The notes under the pieces: model-generated
The model's database searches: none
What the model saw: only the letters and a program-made list of their open reading frames with translations
What the model was told of the DNA's origin: nothing
DNA from: Boswellia sacra
Lineage: Eukaryota > Streptophyta > Magnoliopsida > Sapindales > Burseraceae
NCBI GenBank assembly: GCA_013180625.2
Contig: SNVD02007983.1
Span: 1 to 64,000, forward strand
Direction: 5' to 3'
DNA length: 64,000 nucleotides
Made by a program: the position numbers and the translations under genes
In this document: piece by piece, positions 1-12,823 of the stretch
Layout of the letters: every line of letters starts with the position of its first letter
How positions within the stretch are numbered: the first letter of the stretch is position 1

Positions 1-930
1 AAAAAAAATATATTGAAACTTAAAAATCCGCGGAAGCACGCCCGCAGAGGAAAGTTTATTCAAGTTTGAAAGCCCGCGGAAGCACACCCGCGGAGGAAAA
101 ATTATTAAAGCTTGAAAGTCCGCGGAAGAACACCCGCGGACCCGCGGAAGTACGCCCGCGGAAGAAAAAAATATTGAAACTTGAAAATCCGCGGAAGCAC
201 GCCCGCGGAGGAAAGTTTATTCAAGTTTGAAAGCCCGCGGAAGCACACCCGCGGAGGAAAAATTATTAAAGCTTGAAAGTCCGCGGAAGAACACCCGCGG
301 ACCCGCGGAAGTACGCCCGCGGAAGAAAAAATATTGAAACTTGAAAATCCGCGGAAGCACGCCCGCGGAGGAAAGTTTATTCAAGTTTGAAAGTCCGCGG
401 AAACAACCCCGCGGAGAAAAAATTATTTAAGTTTAAAAATTCGCGGAAACACCCCCGCGGAGAAAAAATTATTTAAGTTTAAAAATTCGCGGAAACACCC
501 CCACGGAGAAAAAATTATTTAAGTTTAAAAATTCGCGGAAACACCTCCGCGGAGAAAAAATTATTTAAGTTAAAAATTCGCGGAAACACCCCCGCGGAGA
601 AAAAATTATTTAAGTTAAAAAATTCGCGGAAACACCCCCGCGGAGAAAAAATTATTTAAGTTTAAAAATTCGCGGAAACACCCCCACGGAGGAAAAATTA
701 TTTAAGTTTGAAAATTCGCAGAAAACCCCCCGCGGAGGAAAAATTATTTAAGTTTGAAAAATTTTCAGAAACACCCCCGCGGAGAAATAATTTTTGAAGT
801 TTGAAAATTCGCGGGAACACCCCCGCGAAATAAAATGAAGTTTCGAAACTTTTCACAAACACCCCCGCAATTTTTAAGTAAAAGGTTTGAAATTTTATAC
901 TAGCACCCCCGAAATTATAAAATGAAAATT
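1..930. repeat. 46-bp minisatellite with CCGCGG palindromes, in 160-bp higher-order units
   Basis: Units of about 46 bp carry a conserved CGCGGAA...CCCGCGGAG core followed by an AT-rich spacer (TTATTTAAGTTT). Core starts at 441, 487 and 533 show the 46-bp spacing. In the first 400 bp the same segment returns every 160-161 bp (starts 28, 189, 349), giving a higher-order repeat of variant monomers. Units decay to the right and fade by about 930. Short ORFs across this block are periodic translation of the repeat, not genes. Confidence 0.9.
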
Positions 931-1114
931 CGAAAATTGCAGGCACGCCCCTGCACTTATTTAAATTTTTCCAAGAAAGCCCTTGGACTTTTCAAACGCT
1001 GCATGCAGCATGCAGCACCAACCCGTCGCCGGACCTCGCCACCCAGGCGCCCCCGGCGCCTCCGGAGCTCGCCCCCGAGCACCAGGGGACACGCTAGCTC
1101 GCCCGCACGTGCAA

Positions 1115-1345
1115 GAGGCGCAGCGGCTCGCCCGCGTGCGCTGGGCGCTGCGGGAGCTCGCCCGCGTGCGCTGCGCGCTGCGTGAGCTCGCCCGCGTGCG
1201 CTGCGCGCTGCATGAGCTCACCCGCGTGCGCTGCGCGCTGCGTGAGCTCGCCCGCCTGCGCTGGGCGCTGCGGGAGCTCGCCCGCGTGCGCTGGATGCTG
1301 CGGAAGCTCGACCGCGTGCGCTGGGCGCAGCAGGAGCTCCCACGC
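1115..1345. repeat. 30-bp GC-rich tandem repeat
   Basis: About seven copies of a 30-bp unit built on 'GAGCTCGCCCGCGTGCGCTG' followed by CGCGCTGCGT. Because 30 is divisible by three, every frame on both strands stays open, which produces artificial ORFs with 10-residue repeats. Its GC content is strikingly higher than in the flanks. It most likely belongs to the retrotransposon 3' UTR. Confidence 0.9.
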
Positions 1346-1922
1346 ACACACAAGGGCTGCACACCCGAGCACACACGAAACCGCTTATTCCCGCGAGCCC
1401 ACTGCGCGCCCAGGGCAGCCCTCGCATGCATAGCAGCTCACCCAATCAAATTTCTTCCCTCCATCACACCCGAACACCCCTGAATTTCTTCTTCCAACAC
1501 AACCGAATACACATGCATGTTTCCTCTTCTCTCATACATAAATTCGCAAAGGGAACATATGTGCAAGCATTGACATGTTCTCACGCAAGACAGTAATAAA
1601 CACAAAAATTTTAAGCCTAATCCATGCATTCTAAAGTGTATACACAAGTGAAAAGTACTTACTTGTGGCGGTTGGAAAATCCGGGTTCAGATTGGAGAGT
1701 CCTGTTTGCTGGGGTCACTTGTACTGATCGCCTCCCGGGTGCTCTCTCCTATTTTTGAGTAAACCCTACTCCCCAATACTTGTGTCTTATATAGAGCACC
1801 AACCTAGGGTTTAATAGATCACATATTTGGGCTGGCCCCTTGACGCATTTAATTTTTAGCCCAGAAATAACTAAATAGTCCCTACGTCGACCCATTGGTC
1901 AACTTGGGCCTGGGGGGACTAC

Positions 1923-2621
1923 TGTTATGGCCATAATAATATTGGGCCTAATTGTCTCTAACACAGTAAGCCCATTACTTTGGTCAATTATCTGGGTCCA
2001 TTATCTGGGCCCATTATCTGGGTCCCACAATGACCCAGCCCAGCTCAATTATTTATGATACGGTAAGCCCATTACCGTATCCCAATAACTGGGCCCATTA
2101 CAGTAAGCCCATTACTGTATCCCATTATCTGGGCCCATTACAGTAAGCCCATTACTGTATCCCATTAGCAAGGCCTATTACAGTAAGTCCATTACTGTAT
2201 CCTACTATCCAGGCCCATACGGTAAGCCCATTACCGTATCCCATTACATGGGCCCATTACAGTAAGCCCATTACTGTAGCCCATCTTCTGGGCCTATTAT
2301 CTGGGTTCCACAATAGCCCATACCGACTCCTATATATACCCTCCGGAACGTTGCTCAAGGTAAGTTTTTCACAAGTTGACAAATGCACATTTTTCTGAAC
2401 TTATTATCTCTCTACAATTCCTCTATTTTTGAGTGCTTCTCTCTCTAGGAATTTCTCTCAGAAAATTCCGGAGTGCCGGATACTGACTTGAGCGTCGGAG
2501 TGTCACCGCCGGCACCACCGCCGGAACCCCTGACCGTTTTTCTGTGCTCGCAGGACCGGACCCGTCGCACGACCCGAGCTCCGACCCGCTCCCCCGGCCG
2601 TCCGGAAACCGTGCATCAACA
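1923..2621 (+). repeat. 3' LTR of the Tat-like element, with internal 40-bp repeats
   Basis: The LTR starts TGTTATGG after the polypurine tract and ends CATCAACA. Between about 1968 and 2300 it holds imperfect 40-bp repeats built on GGGCCCATTACAGTAAGCCC and CATTACTGTATCCCATTATCT. The U3/R boundary is marked by a TATA box (CTATATATAC, about 2331-2340). The LTR end is involved in a 29-bp tandem duplication (2605-2633 and 2634-2662) that also takes in flanking GGTTTATATATA, so the 3' junction was duplicated after insertion. Confidence 0.6.
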
Positions 2622-2662
2622 GGTTTATATATAGAAACCGTGCATCAACAGGTTTATATATA

Positions 2663-4139
2663 GATTTTAATTTAATTTGAATTTATTATAATTTTAGACA
2701 TCAAAATAAAATCCGAAAGATGGTCAATAAAATAATAATAATAATAGTAATAACACTATAAGTAATTACAATAATAATACGAATGGCAAATACAGTGTAA
2801 TATTAAAACTTACAATCTTGTGAAAGGATCGGATTCTCAATATCAACATCCCCAGTGCTGTCGGCCATCTGCCTGCTCATATCTTTTTGTTATAATTAAT
2901 CACTTATAGATTGATACAAACAAAAATAAGTAAATAGATAAAGTCAGCTTCACAAACAATAAATATGTGGAAAATTTCACCCCTTTGGACCCTGGAGTTA
3001 GTGTGCTGCTGTTACCGTTAGACAGCTAGCATGCAATGACTAATTTAACCTTCTGCAAAAACCTGACTACACACTGCAATAAGTTACACGCAAGCGGCAG
3101 AAATACTTATGAAATATAGTAAATATTAAAATAAAAATTTTTATTATTAAAAAAAATTAAGAACTCCCTTCTCCACTTTGAAAACTCTTCCTCGACATCT
3201 CTCTGATAGCAAATAAACTAGTTAACTTTCCCTTCCATTTTTCATCACTTTCTCTCTCTCCAAACAACTTCATCTACAACATCTTCATCCTTTTTATTTA
3301 TTTAAAGTCTAACAAAGCTATGGAACTCTATTATCACATTCAATTTTCCATCAGTCTCTTTCCCCGATGCTGTTGCTTATATGAAAAAAAAAAAAACTGA
3401 CGTAGCTATGCAACTGTCTAAGGCAATTTCATCCTCTCTTCTCTTGATCTTCATTTTTCTAATTTTGTTATTTGTTCCAAAACCCACATTCCACTTCATA
3501 TTCCCCAAAAAAAACTTGTCTTCACTGCTTTCAATCTCCATTAGAACCCTGACGTTGGTTCTATCTTCTCCATCAAAAACCCAAATAAGAAACCTCTTTT
3601 TTTTCCCCAAGAAGCCGTTGAAACCCAACTTATCCAAAAAAAAATTCAACAAACAGCAAAGAACAAAAATTTGAAAAAAAAGATAATAAAAGAAAAACAG
3701 CACACATAAAAACCCCAAATAGCAGTGCATTTGGTCAAATCTACCCTATATCGACTGTGACAGAAAATTCTGCCATGTAAGTAGAGACAATTCAAATTTG
3801 AATAATAGAAGAAGTGGTAAAATCTATCATGTACTATGTTTCAGTATTTCAAGAGCATGTCACAAGTTATTAATTGTTATTTAATAAAAAAAAAACTGGG
3901 TCGTAGACTTACTAAGTTTTGGTGTGCCTGGAATGATGCCCTCTTGAGCTCGAAGAAGCAAGCTCTAGAGCTAAAGAAAGGTCTCAAATGGAGAGATCTG
4001 ACGCTCGAGGCTGGGGAAGACTGAAGTAATAATGCGGGCCAAGTCAACCGGTGCCCTTACTCTGATGACAGCGTGGGACAGACTGTCATAATGTATAGTG
4101 AAGAAACCACTTGACCGCAAGAGTAACTGTGGATATAGG
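2663..4139. other. Non-coding flank, no gene seen
   Basis: AT-rich with poly-A and poly-T runs. ORFs around 3377-3730 on both strands are low-complexity Lys/Phe/Leu translations without a recognisable domain. A 62-codon ORF at 3836-4024 has no family resemblance I can name. Nothing else is supported. Confidence 0.6.
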
Positions 4140-4878
4140 TGCGGGATATTATATAATATTATTTTATTAAATTATATTAAATAGTATAATATATGTGTTT
4201 GATATTAATTTAATATAGTTTTAATTAATATAAAGTATAACCCTTATATATATTGATATTGTATTAAATTATATAAAGGTAATTTATGATATTAATATTA
4301 TATTGTATAACACTGATAAAAAATATTAAAATTATCCTTCTAAAATTTTATATATCCAACAATACCCTCTAATTTTTTAAAATATTAAAATAAATAAAGA
4401 CGTATTTAATATATAAGTTATAAAATCAAATTTATTTAAAATTTATTTTTTAATAGATAAGTTATAAAATCAAATTTATTTAAAATTTATTTTTTAAAAA
4501 TAAAAAAGGATGAAGGGAGTCACCGTTCCCACTTGGTGACACTAGAGGTTTACTGCTCCCATTAGACTAATTAGCACCTAGCATGTCACCATAAATTCGA
4601 ATTGTCTAATAGGTCCAGTGAGGGCATTAAACCTTAAGTAATTTTTTCAACAATTAGCGACTGTTCAATAACTAATTTTATAAATAAACTAAAATTATAT
4701 TTATACTTTGTATATCTTTTTTGAAAAAAATTCTTACTTTTTTGTATAAATTAATACAATATATGAGTACACCAAACACTATATAATTTTGATATAACAT
4801 TATTTTTAGTATTACACAATACAATGTTATATAATACAATACTATATTATACTATACTATACAATATCGCGTACCAAA
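4140..4878. mobile_element. AT-rich MITE-like palindromic element
   Basis: The left edge GTGCGGGATATTATATAATA (from 4140) is mirrored at the right by a sequence ending ACAATATCGCGTACCAAACA, so the two ends form an imperfect terminal inverted repeat. The interior is very AT-rich with an internal duplication of TAAGTTATAAAATCAAATTT at about 4411-4490. I see no clean target duplication, so the class is uncertain. Confidence 0.45.
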
Positions 4879-5016
4879 CATGGCCATATATAATTATTAT
4901 TTTATTGTTGCACGCTCTGTCTTATAATCCTGAATTGGTTGAATTTTCTATGTTGAGGAAGGGAGATTAATTTATTTCAGTACTGTTTTTAATATTCCCA
5001 GCCTGGGAGTCTTTTA

Positions 5017-6590
5017 GGGGCCGTTTGGTATATGGTTTTAGTTTTATGGGAATGGGATTCATATTTATGGAAAAGTGAAATATGTGAATCTAATTCTACT
5101 GTGTTTGGCTACCCATAGGAATCTTGCTATTCATTCCTATAGGGATCAGATTAATATGTCTGATTGTAGGAGGAATGCGCTAATTTTATTTAATAGATAA
5201 GTAATACTTATGCTATTTTTAATGAAATTAATAATTTTGAAGATTTTTAATTTTATATATATTATAAAAATAAAAATAAAAATATTTAATTTAATTTAAT
5301 TTAAATTTAGTTTATATATAAATTTAGCTTTTATATATCATATTATTTATTTACATTTATTTATTTATAAATAAATAAAATATAAATTTTATATAATTTA
5401 ATTGTATTTAATTTAAATATAAATTTAATTTATATATATTTTATATTTTATATTTTTTTTAAATTTAAATTTATTTATAAATAAATATATAAATTTATAT
5501 GAATATTTATTAATTTATATTATGTATATTATATTTATATAAATATATTTATCTTAAATATTTATATTGTATTATTTTATTATTTATATAATTTAATTTA
5601 AAGTTAATTTATATATATTATTTTTTACATATTATTTTTTTATTAAATTTAATTTTTAAATTAAAATTTTGTTTATAAATAAATATATTTATTTACATAT
5701 TTATTAATTTATATATATTATATATTATATATAAATATATTTATATTAATTAATTTATATTATATTAAAAAATAAAATTATTTAATTTAAATTTAGTTTA
5801 CATATAAATTTAGTATTTATATATCATATTATTTATTTACATTTATTTATATAAATAAAATATAAAATTTATATAATTTAATTGTATTTAATTTACATAT
5901 AAATTTAATTTTTTATATATTTTTAATTTAAATTTATCTATAAATAAATATATAAATTTATAGGAATATTTATTAATTTATATTATGTATATTATATTTA
6001 TATAAATATATCTATCTTAAATATTTTTATTGTATTATTTTATTATTTATATAATTTAATTTTTATTTAATTTATATATACATTATTTTTTACATATTAT
6101 ATTTTTTATTTATTAAATTTAATTTTTAAATTTAAATTTATTTATAAATAAATATATTTATTTACATATTTATTAATTAATATATTACATATTTTATATA
6201 AATATATTTATATTTATATTAATTGATTTATATTATATTATATTAGTTAATAATTTAATAAATAATATTTTTATTTATATAAATTTATATAAGTTTATTT
6301 ATTATATGTATATAAGTTTATAAAAATTTATATATAATTTAGTAGTCTTTTTTAAAATTGCTATAAACATACATATTAAATAAATAAATTTATATAAGAG
6401 TATGTTTCAGATTTCTGATAATATAAAACTCAAGTATTGAAAGGGTTTCACATTACCCCAATAGAGGGGCATTTGAAACCTATGGGAAAGCTCAATTTCA
6501 TAGTTTAAAATGCTAAATAAGCCAACCAAACAAGAGTTAAGCATCATATTCTCATTCTCATGCTCAGAAAATCCCATACCAAACGGCCCC
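5017..6590. mobile_element. PIF/Harbinger (Tourist-like) non-autonomous element
   Basis: Perfect 14-bp terminal inverted repeats GGGGCCGTTTGGTA (5017-5030) and TACCAAACGGCCCC (6577-6590) are flanked by a TTA target duplication (5014-5016 and 6591-6593), the classic signature of PIF/Harbinger MITEs. At 1574 bp it is long for a MITE. The interior has no coding capacity. It holds a direct duplication of roughly 0.5 kb: about 5260-5760 resembles 5765-6245, both AT-rich with TTTATATATCATATTATTTA. Confidence 0.85.
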
Positions 6591-6593
6591 TTA

Positions 6594-7466
6594 ATTTATT
6601 TTTTTATGTTTGGTGGTGAAGAATCCAAAACTCCTTATGGTTTGAAAATGATAATATACCCTCAAGCTAACGGTGAAAGTTCGAAGACTTTAAGATTTAT
6701 CATTATTTAAAAAGGTAATGCTATATTTATCAACTTTATGTATAAATCTTAATATATAATTACTTATTTACTAAACACATTATCAATCTTACTAAGTGAT
6801 TGATATTCATTCCAATTATCTTTGCAACATCAATTTTTGTTTTTAATCTTCCACATCAAATTTACAAAGACAAAAAGAAAATTATAGTTTTACTTTATTA
6901 ATGTTATAAATTCTGACCAAAGTATTATTATAAAGAGATAATAATATTGCTGCATGTAAACTTATTAAAGTCTAAAGTTTAGGAGTTTTATGATTATTTT
7001 TTAAACTTAGATAAAGTATTTGTGTTTACTTAAACTTGAATAAATTGAAGTGAAATCTCTCAAGTTTTTTAACTTAGATATCTCTCAAGTTTTTTAACTT
7101 TGATATGCATCAATCAAATATTTATATACATAATTTTCTTGGTGAATAACCTCAATTACTTTACTATATATATTGTAAATTATTTATAAATTAACTAAAG
7201 TGGATGTATAAATGAGCATTTATATGCAAAATATGTGTTCAAATAGCCCATAATATATATCGATGGTCAAAATCATTAACAAACTTAAACAATATTTCTT
7301 ATTTTCTTTTTTTAAGAAAGTATAAAAAGTTTAGATGATACATTTTCATATGAAGATTAGATAACACATTCTCAAATATGATAATTATAACAAAATTTGA
7401 TTTTGGTTTATATATGATTATGTTATATAAAACGAAAAGTATCCCCTGCATTTATCATTTTTATTA
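6594..7466. other. Non-coding; contains one copy of a 270-bp repeated segment
   Basis: No gene seen. The part at about 7190-7465 (GATGTATAAATGAGCATTTATA, GATGGTCAA, GATTATGTTATATAA) recurs with mutations at about 10475-10735 on the other side of the Copia element. This suggests an old repeat family or a duplicated flank. Confidence 0.5.
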
Positions 7467-10044
7467 AGGAAGACTTATCATCAACTAGTTGTCTATAGCT
7501 ATCTTTATTATTGTTCATCATATATGTTTGAATTCATGCTAACGTAAATATTTAGTTGACGTAAATATTTAGTTGAATGTATCCTTTTTTTAGGAGCATG
7601 TTTCTTTACCTTTTTCTTATCTTCATGATAGCTATTTTGTATATGATAAGTTGTAAACAGTAATACATGGCAGCCCTTTCCATCACTTTTTTTTATTTTA
7701 TTCTTATATTTTTATATGGTTTCAGAGCAAATTTGATTCTCCTGAGTATTAGAATCCTGAACTCCAATTTTCTTTTCGTTTCCCCGTTTCCATTCTTGCA
7801 AATAAATCTCATTTTGAATGTTTATTTCACGCTTATCTTACTTATTCTAAATTAAAGATTTTTTGGTGCCTCTGTTACCTGTGGCTTTGACCATATTCCA
7901 AGCACAAGTTAGAAAAGAGGTCTAAATCTTGCATTTTTCTTGAGTACTCTAATGTTTATAATTCATATATTTGTTTTGAACCCATTAGTCACAAATTTTA
8001 TTTTTTTTTGACACGTCAAATTTGTTGAGGATGTGTTTTCTTCGCTGCCATCTTTTTATGAGTGAGATAAAATTAATAATGCTGCACTATCTAAATGGAT
8101 AAATATTTCTTCCTTATCTTCTCCTCTTTCCAAGCCTAAAATTTTTGACCAATCTTACGCCTTAAATTTATCCATTAGTTCTTTATCTCTGTTGAATAAT
8201 GTACCCACTTTAACTTTGTCTCCATCCTTCCCTAGTTCCTCCTCACGTGGTCCACCTTTCCTTCCATCAAATTATCCACCTGGTCCCACATCTAATTCTA
8301 CTCTACTACAACTTGTCTCCCGTGATTCACGGTTTGCCATGACAGATGCACAACAAAGACAATCTCATGAGTCTGATCTCGCTCCTTCCACGCAACCACT
8401 GAATGACAGATGTATGATTCTAATCCTACATCTTCACCTTTGCCTATTTCACGTCCACCTACTTCGTCTAATACCCATCCAATGGTTACAAGGGCCAAAA
8501 ACAACTGCTGAAGCTCTGAAAAATGATAAATGGCGTGATTTTAGGTGTGCTAAACTCACTGCTCTTATTCGTAATGGCACTTGGGAGTTGGTTTCATGAC
8601 ATCCTTCTCAAAATATAATTGCTTGTAAGCGAGTGTTTTAGATCAAGTATCATCCTGATAGTTCTATTGACCAGTACAAAGCTTGTCTTATGGCCAAAAG
8701 GTTTTATCAACGTCTCGGTGTGGACCCACTATCATTCGTGTGATTCTTGGACTTGCCTTATCAGTTGGATGTCAACAATGCCTTTCTCCATGGCACTTTT
8801 TCAGAAGAAGTTTTTGTGTCACGGCCACTAGGTTTTATTGATCAATCACGACCAAATCATGTTCGTCATCTTCGTCGTTCTCTATATGGCCTTAAATAGT
8901 CCCTTCATGCCTGGTTTCGTGGACTTGAAAGGGTTTCTTCTTTCCTTCAGGTTTCTGAATTCGAAATCCGATGCATGCCTATTCATTTACACGAACAATT
9001 CTCTCATAGTTTACTTCTTGGTTTATGTTTTTGATTTGTTAGTAACAGGGAGCTCTCCAACTTTTGTTCAATTTGTAATTGCTGCACTTGCTTACTGATT
9101 TTCAATCAAAGATTCTAGACATATTCATTATTTTTGGTGTTGAAGTTATTTCAAATTCTCAAGGATTTTTTTCTTTCCCAACATAAATATATCCGTGACA
9201 TGCTTGAATGGTTTCAAATGTATCTATGAAAGAATCTAATACACCAATGATATCGTGCGTCTTTCTTTTCATGATGGTACTACAACAGCTGATGCTACAT
9301 AATATTGTAGTCTTATTGGGGCTATGCAACATCTTTCTCTCACTTAGCTTAATATTGTCTATACTGTCAACAAACTTGCTCAATATATGCATGCTCCAAT
9401 GCAATCTCATTGGACAGCTGCCAAATGCTTATTGTTATCGCTCCATTGCCTCCATTGCAACTGAATTGTCATGGATTCACAATCTTTTGTTCGAACTTGG
9501 CGTGTCACTTCCACAAGCACCAAGACCGTTATGTGACAATCTTGGAGCAACTTATGTCTGTGCCAATCCTATGTTTTATTCTCGCATGAAACATATAGCT
9601 CTTGACTACCACTTTGTACAGGACAAAGTTGTTGATGGTTCCTCACAAGTGTCACATGTCTCTATAGTTAATCAGATATATAGCTGATGTTCTTACAAAG
9701 CCTCTAGACAAGTCACGATTTGTTCGAGTAAGAGCCAATCTTGGTGTCTCCAATGATGCCACAAGTTGCGCAGGCATATCAGGGAAGACTTATCATCAAT
9801 CAGTTGTCTATAGTTATCTTTATTATTTTTTATCACAGGAGTTTAAATTCATGCTAACATAAATATTTAGTTGTACGTATCCCATTATTTTAAGAGCTTA
9901 TTTATGTAAATTTTTCTTATCTTCATGATAGAAGAACCTTTTTTTTTTATCTTCATGATATCCCTTCTGTATGTAACAATTTGTAAACAGTAATACAATG
10001 CAACCCTTGCTATTACTTTCTTTATTTTATTCTTATATTTTTAT
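7467..10044 (+). mobile_element. Decayed Ty1/Copia retrotransposon with both LTRs
   Basis: Two diverged direct repeats, 7467-7715 and 9782-10044 (both GGAAGACTTATCATCAA...GTAAACAGTAATACA), act as LTRs. Immediately after the left one is TGGTTTCAGAGC (7717-7728), one base from the usual initiator tRNA-Met primer site. The interior is only about 2 kb, so gag, protease and most of integrase are deleted. What remains is a reverse transcriptase and RNase H relic in the + direction. Confidence 0.8.
8500..9720 (+). pseudogene. Copia reverse transcriptase/RNase H relic
   Basis: Translated pieces in shifting frames match conserved Copia pol text. 'NGTWELVS' near 8575 is followed by CKRVF-stop-IKYHPDSSIDQYKA, the RT N-terminus. 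'[11 protein letters not shown]' near 8765 is the RT DVxxAFLHG motif. 'RSLYGLK' lies near 8880. Further on are IGAMQHLSLT and AQYMHAPM of the RNase H region near 9330-9400, and the pol C-terminus with MKHIALDYHFV near 9590. Stop codons and frameshifts interrupt every block, and the catalytic YVDD region is not readable. It is a dead copy. Confidence 0.8.
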
Positions 10045-10374
10045 AATTTTGATTTAAAATCCATACTAGTGATTGATATCGTTTTATTTTTCTAATCAAG
10101 TTTGAAAGTATTTTTTATAATTAAGTTTGAAAGTAATTTTCTTAATTAAGTTTGAAATGTTATTTGAGATATTGGCAAGAACCAAATATTATGAAAGATT
10201 TGTTAGTTTCCAAGAAGCTATACTAGCTGATGGTAGGACCCAATATTATATAAACTTTTTATTTTTTATTTTTTACACTTTTACATAATAATATTGGAAA
10301 TTTAAGTTTAGATAGAGGTGCGTGGACTGTACCATGCAGTCTTCTTCTACTGTCTTGTATGTCACGATTTAATA

Positions 10375-10381
<7 letters not shown>

Positions 10382-10419
<38 letters not shown>
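10382..10419. repeat. (TA)n microsatellite
   Basis: Uninterrupted TA dinucleotides over about 38 bp. Confidence 0.95.
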
Positions 10420-10420
<1 letters not shown>

Positions 10421-12823
10421 GAATAATATCAATAGTTTTACTATCCCTTATTTATATTATCAACTAAATCAAATTACTGTAAAATATAAGTGGATTTATA
10501 AGTGCATATTTACATGAAGAATATACATTCAAATGACTCACAATATTGATGGTCAATGTTATTGACAAATTTAGGCAATATTTTGTTCATCTTATTTTAG
10601 GGAAAAAAAAATCATACTCTTAGCACGGGAATTAAACCGCACTTTCCCAACATCGTAATTGGAACAACATTTATTCGTGCTTTATTTATGATTATGTTAT
10701 ATAAGATCAAAAGTACCCCTGCGCGTTTGTAGACGATTCTTTTCAAGTCTTAATTTGTTATATTGATGTGATTGATATTTGTCATTTTTTTTAATTGAAT
10801 TCTAAATATTATTTGACATAATGGTGAGGACCAAGTATTATAAATATGGCTTCCACTCTCCTGCCACCTAGTAAACATTCTGAAATACCTCGTTTTTTTT
10901 ATAATTTCTATTTTGATTTAAAAAAATTATAAATTACAATTTTGAAAAAATTACTGAAACTGTATATTTTTTAAATTTGTTTTATAAATTATAAATAACA
11001 TTCTCTTATTTTATTAATGAAATAAATGATTTTTCTTTGGGCATATTTCTAAAACATCACACGTTTATTTGTCATTTGCTAAACCTCAGGAGTTTCGTAA
11101 AATTTCCCCTTTTGAAAAATTTAACGAAATTGGATGTAAACATACTCAAAATCAACAATAATCTGCCAACAATCTGCCAAGTTTAGCTGAGATTTCCAAA
11201 ACTATCGCAGACCAATTTTATTTTAAATCATAAGCCCCACCCTCTGAGTGATCCAATCATCCAATCCTCTCCCATCTTTTATCTGCCAAGATAAATTTAA
11301 GAGTTGTACTTCTGTACCCAAATTTATCAGAGCAGCATCAGCTGCACCAATATATATATATTGCTTATAAAAGTACTCTTCAAAAGAGAACGGAAAGATA
11401 AAATGTAATGTAAAAAAAGTATGAAGACATAGACGACAAAACATTGAACAAATGTAGTAGTGAGTGTCAGCCAATTTGGTAAAGTTGTGTTATTCAATAA
11501 TTGAACGTAATGCTAACCATACCAATGTAATTGGACGAAAAATTCCTTCTTTCTGTCAAGCAAGGATGAAAGCAAAATTCAGAAATTGTCAGTATTGGTC
11601 TAATGAAACCAAAGAAACAACACAAATAAAAAGATTCGAAAATTATAAACACTAGTAGTAGAGGATCTGATACAGATAAAATAGAAGAGGTTGGGCTACA
11701 TGGACAAAAATATACTCCACGTACCCGTTTCTCAAGACATCTCTCACTTGAATTTATAATTTATAATCTATTTTATACCCTCATTTAAATCTCGCATATA
11801 ATTTTATCACATTAATTAGATATATATTAATAATTTATTTAAAAGAATCTAAGAATTTTTTTTCAAGTAAAGATACATTCTTTTATTATGTCTCTACTAC
11901 TAGTTTGTTTTTTTATTAGAATTGGGGTGTGTACTTTGCAATCAAACTATTAATAGCAATTTTATTTACATTAATTAAGAAATGCATCGAGGAGAAATTT
12001 TAAATCATACCAACAAACTATTATCACTATTATTATTATTATATTTTTGCCAAGTATTAAACACCTAGAGCATTAGGAGCTAAGACTGATAAACTGTTAG
12101 ACAAAGAGACGTTAAGTGCTAAAGACAGGTAACAAAAAAAGTTTTGTTCGTATATCAAATGTAATCATGATATCTAAATCTTCAATGCCTAATCCAATTT
12201 TAAACATATCCTATTTTGGGTCATCTATGCGTTCAATTATTCCAATTCAAATCTAGGTCTATTTAAAGTGGATTGGACTTGCATTAATAAAATACTTGAT
12301 TACTATATGAATAGTTTTATAAGCACGTGATGCGTTTACAATAAGAATTAATTGTTTCCATGGCCAACGTGCATACTGATGTCTTGCTAATATAAGCTAT
12401 AGGCGGGCTCAATATTGGCAACATGATCAAAACATATATGGAGAATTGAATATTGCACATTTCCTCTAATTATTCTCATGGTAAGTAGTTTTGATAAGTA
12501 AGTCACCAAAGGTACTTCAAAACAAATAAATCAAGCAGCATGCATGAAAGATGTTTCTCATCTGCTTAAAATGAATTTAGTTTATTGAAAGGATGTGTTT
12601 CTCACCTCGAGTAAAAATTTGTTAGTTACACACCGAAGAGATGCCAAAGGGATGCGTCAAAATTAATAGAGAAAACAATCAACATTCTCGCTTTACATAA
12701 AGTAGACTCTCCTTATAATATGAATTTGAATCCCAATCAATGTTTTAAGTTCAAGATCCCTCAGTACTTCAGTATTGGGATTACATAAGAGTAGATTCTC
12801 ATTACTAGATTATACCAAAAATG
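10420..12823. other. Non-coding stretch, no gene seen
   Basis: AT-rich intergenic DNA. The second copy of the 270-bp repeated segment lies at about 10475-10735. Short ORFs (for example 11223-11474 on the minus strand and 11464-11655 on the plus strand) have no recognisable domain, codon pattern or splice context. Confidence 0.6.

Larger units (their letters stand above)
1..2621 (+). mobile_element. 3' end of a Tat-lineage Ty3/Gypsy retrotransposon (3' UTR plus 3' LTR)
   Basis: The stretch ends in a sequence typical of the LTR 3' part in plant Tat/Athila elements: TATA box near 2332, a block with 'CTGACTTGAGCGTCGGAGTG' at about 2483-2502, then GC-rich CCGCCGG text ending in CATCAACA at 2621. 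A purine-rich tract (TGGGGGGAC, 1911-1919) lies just before TGTTATGG at 1923, as expected for a polypurine tract and LTR start. Everything left of it is non-coding minisatellite, which fits the known hypervariable tandem-repeat 3' UTR of Tat/Ogre elements. No gag or pol lies inside the window; they would be to the left. Assignment rests on recognised motifs, not alignment. Confidence 0.6.

Noticed and set aside
1..930. Regularly spaced palindromic repeats resembling a CRISPR array
   Set aside because: The spacers are also repeated, the repeat degrades gradually, and the context is a plant retrotransposon 3' UTR. It is a minisatellite.
961..1483. Long overlapping ORFs on both strands with 10-residue repeats
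   Set aside because: They come from a 30-bp GC-rich tandem repeat, which keeps all frames open; no start context, domain or splice structure supports a gene.
3377..3730. Hydrophobic ORFs on both strands
   Set aside because: Low-complexity poly-A/poly-T translation without conserved motif or promoter/splice context.
10740..12823. Search for tRNA, snoRNA or miRNA genes in the AT-rich spacers
   Set aside because: No stretch could be folded convincingly by eye into a tRNA or conserved RNA; nothing is reported without a tool-based scan.
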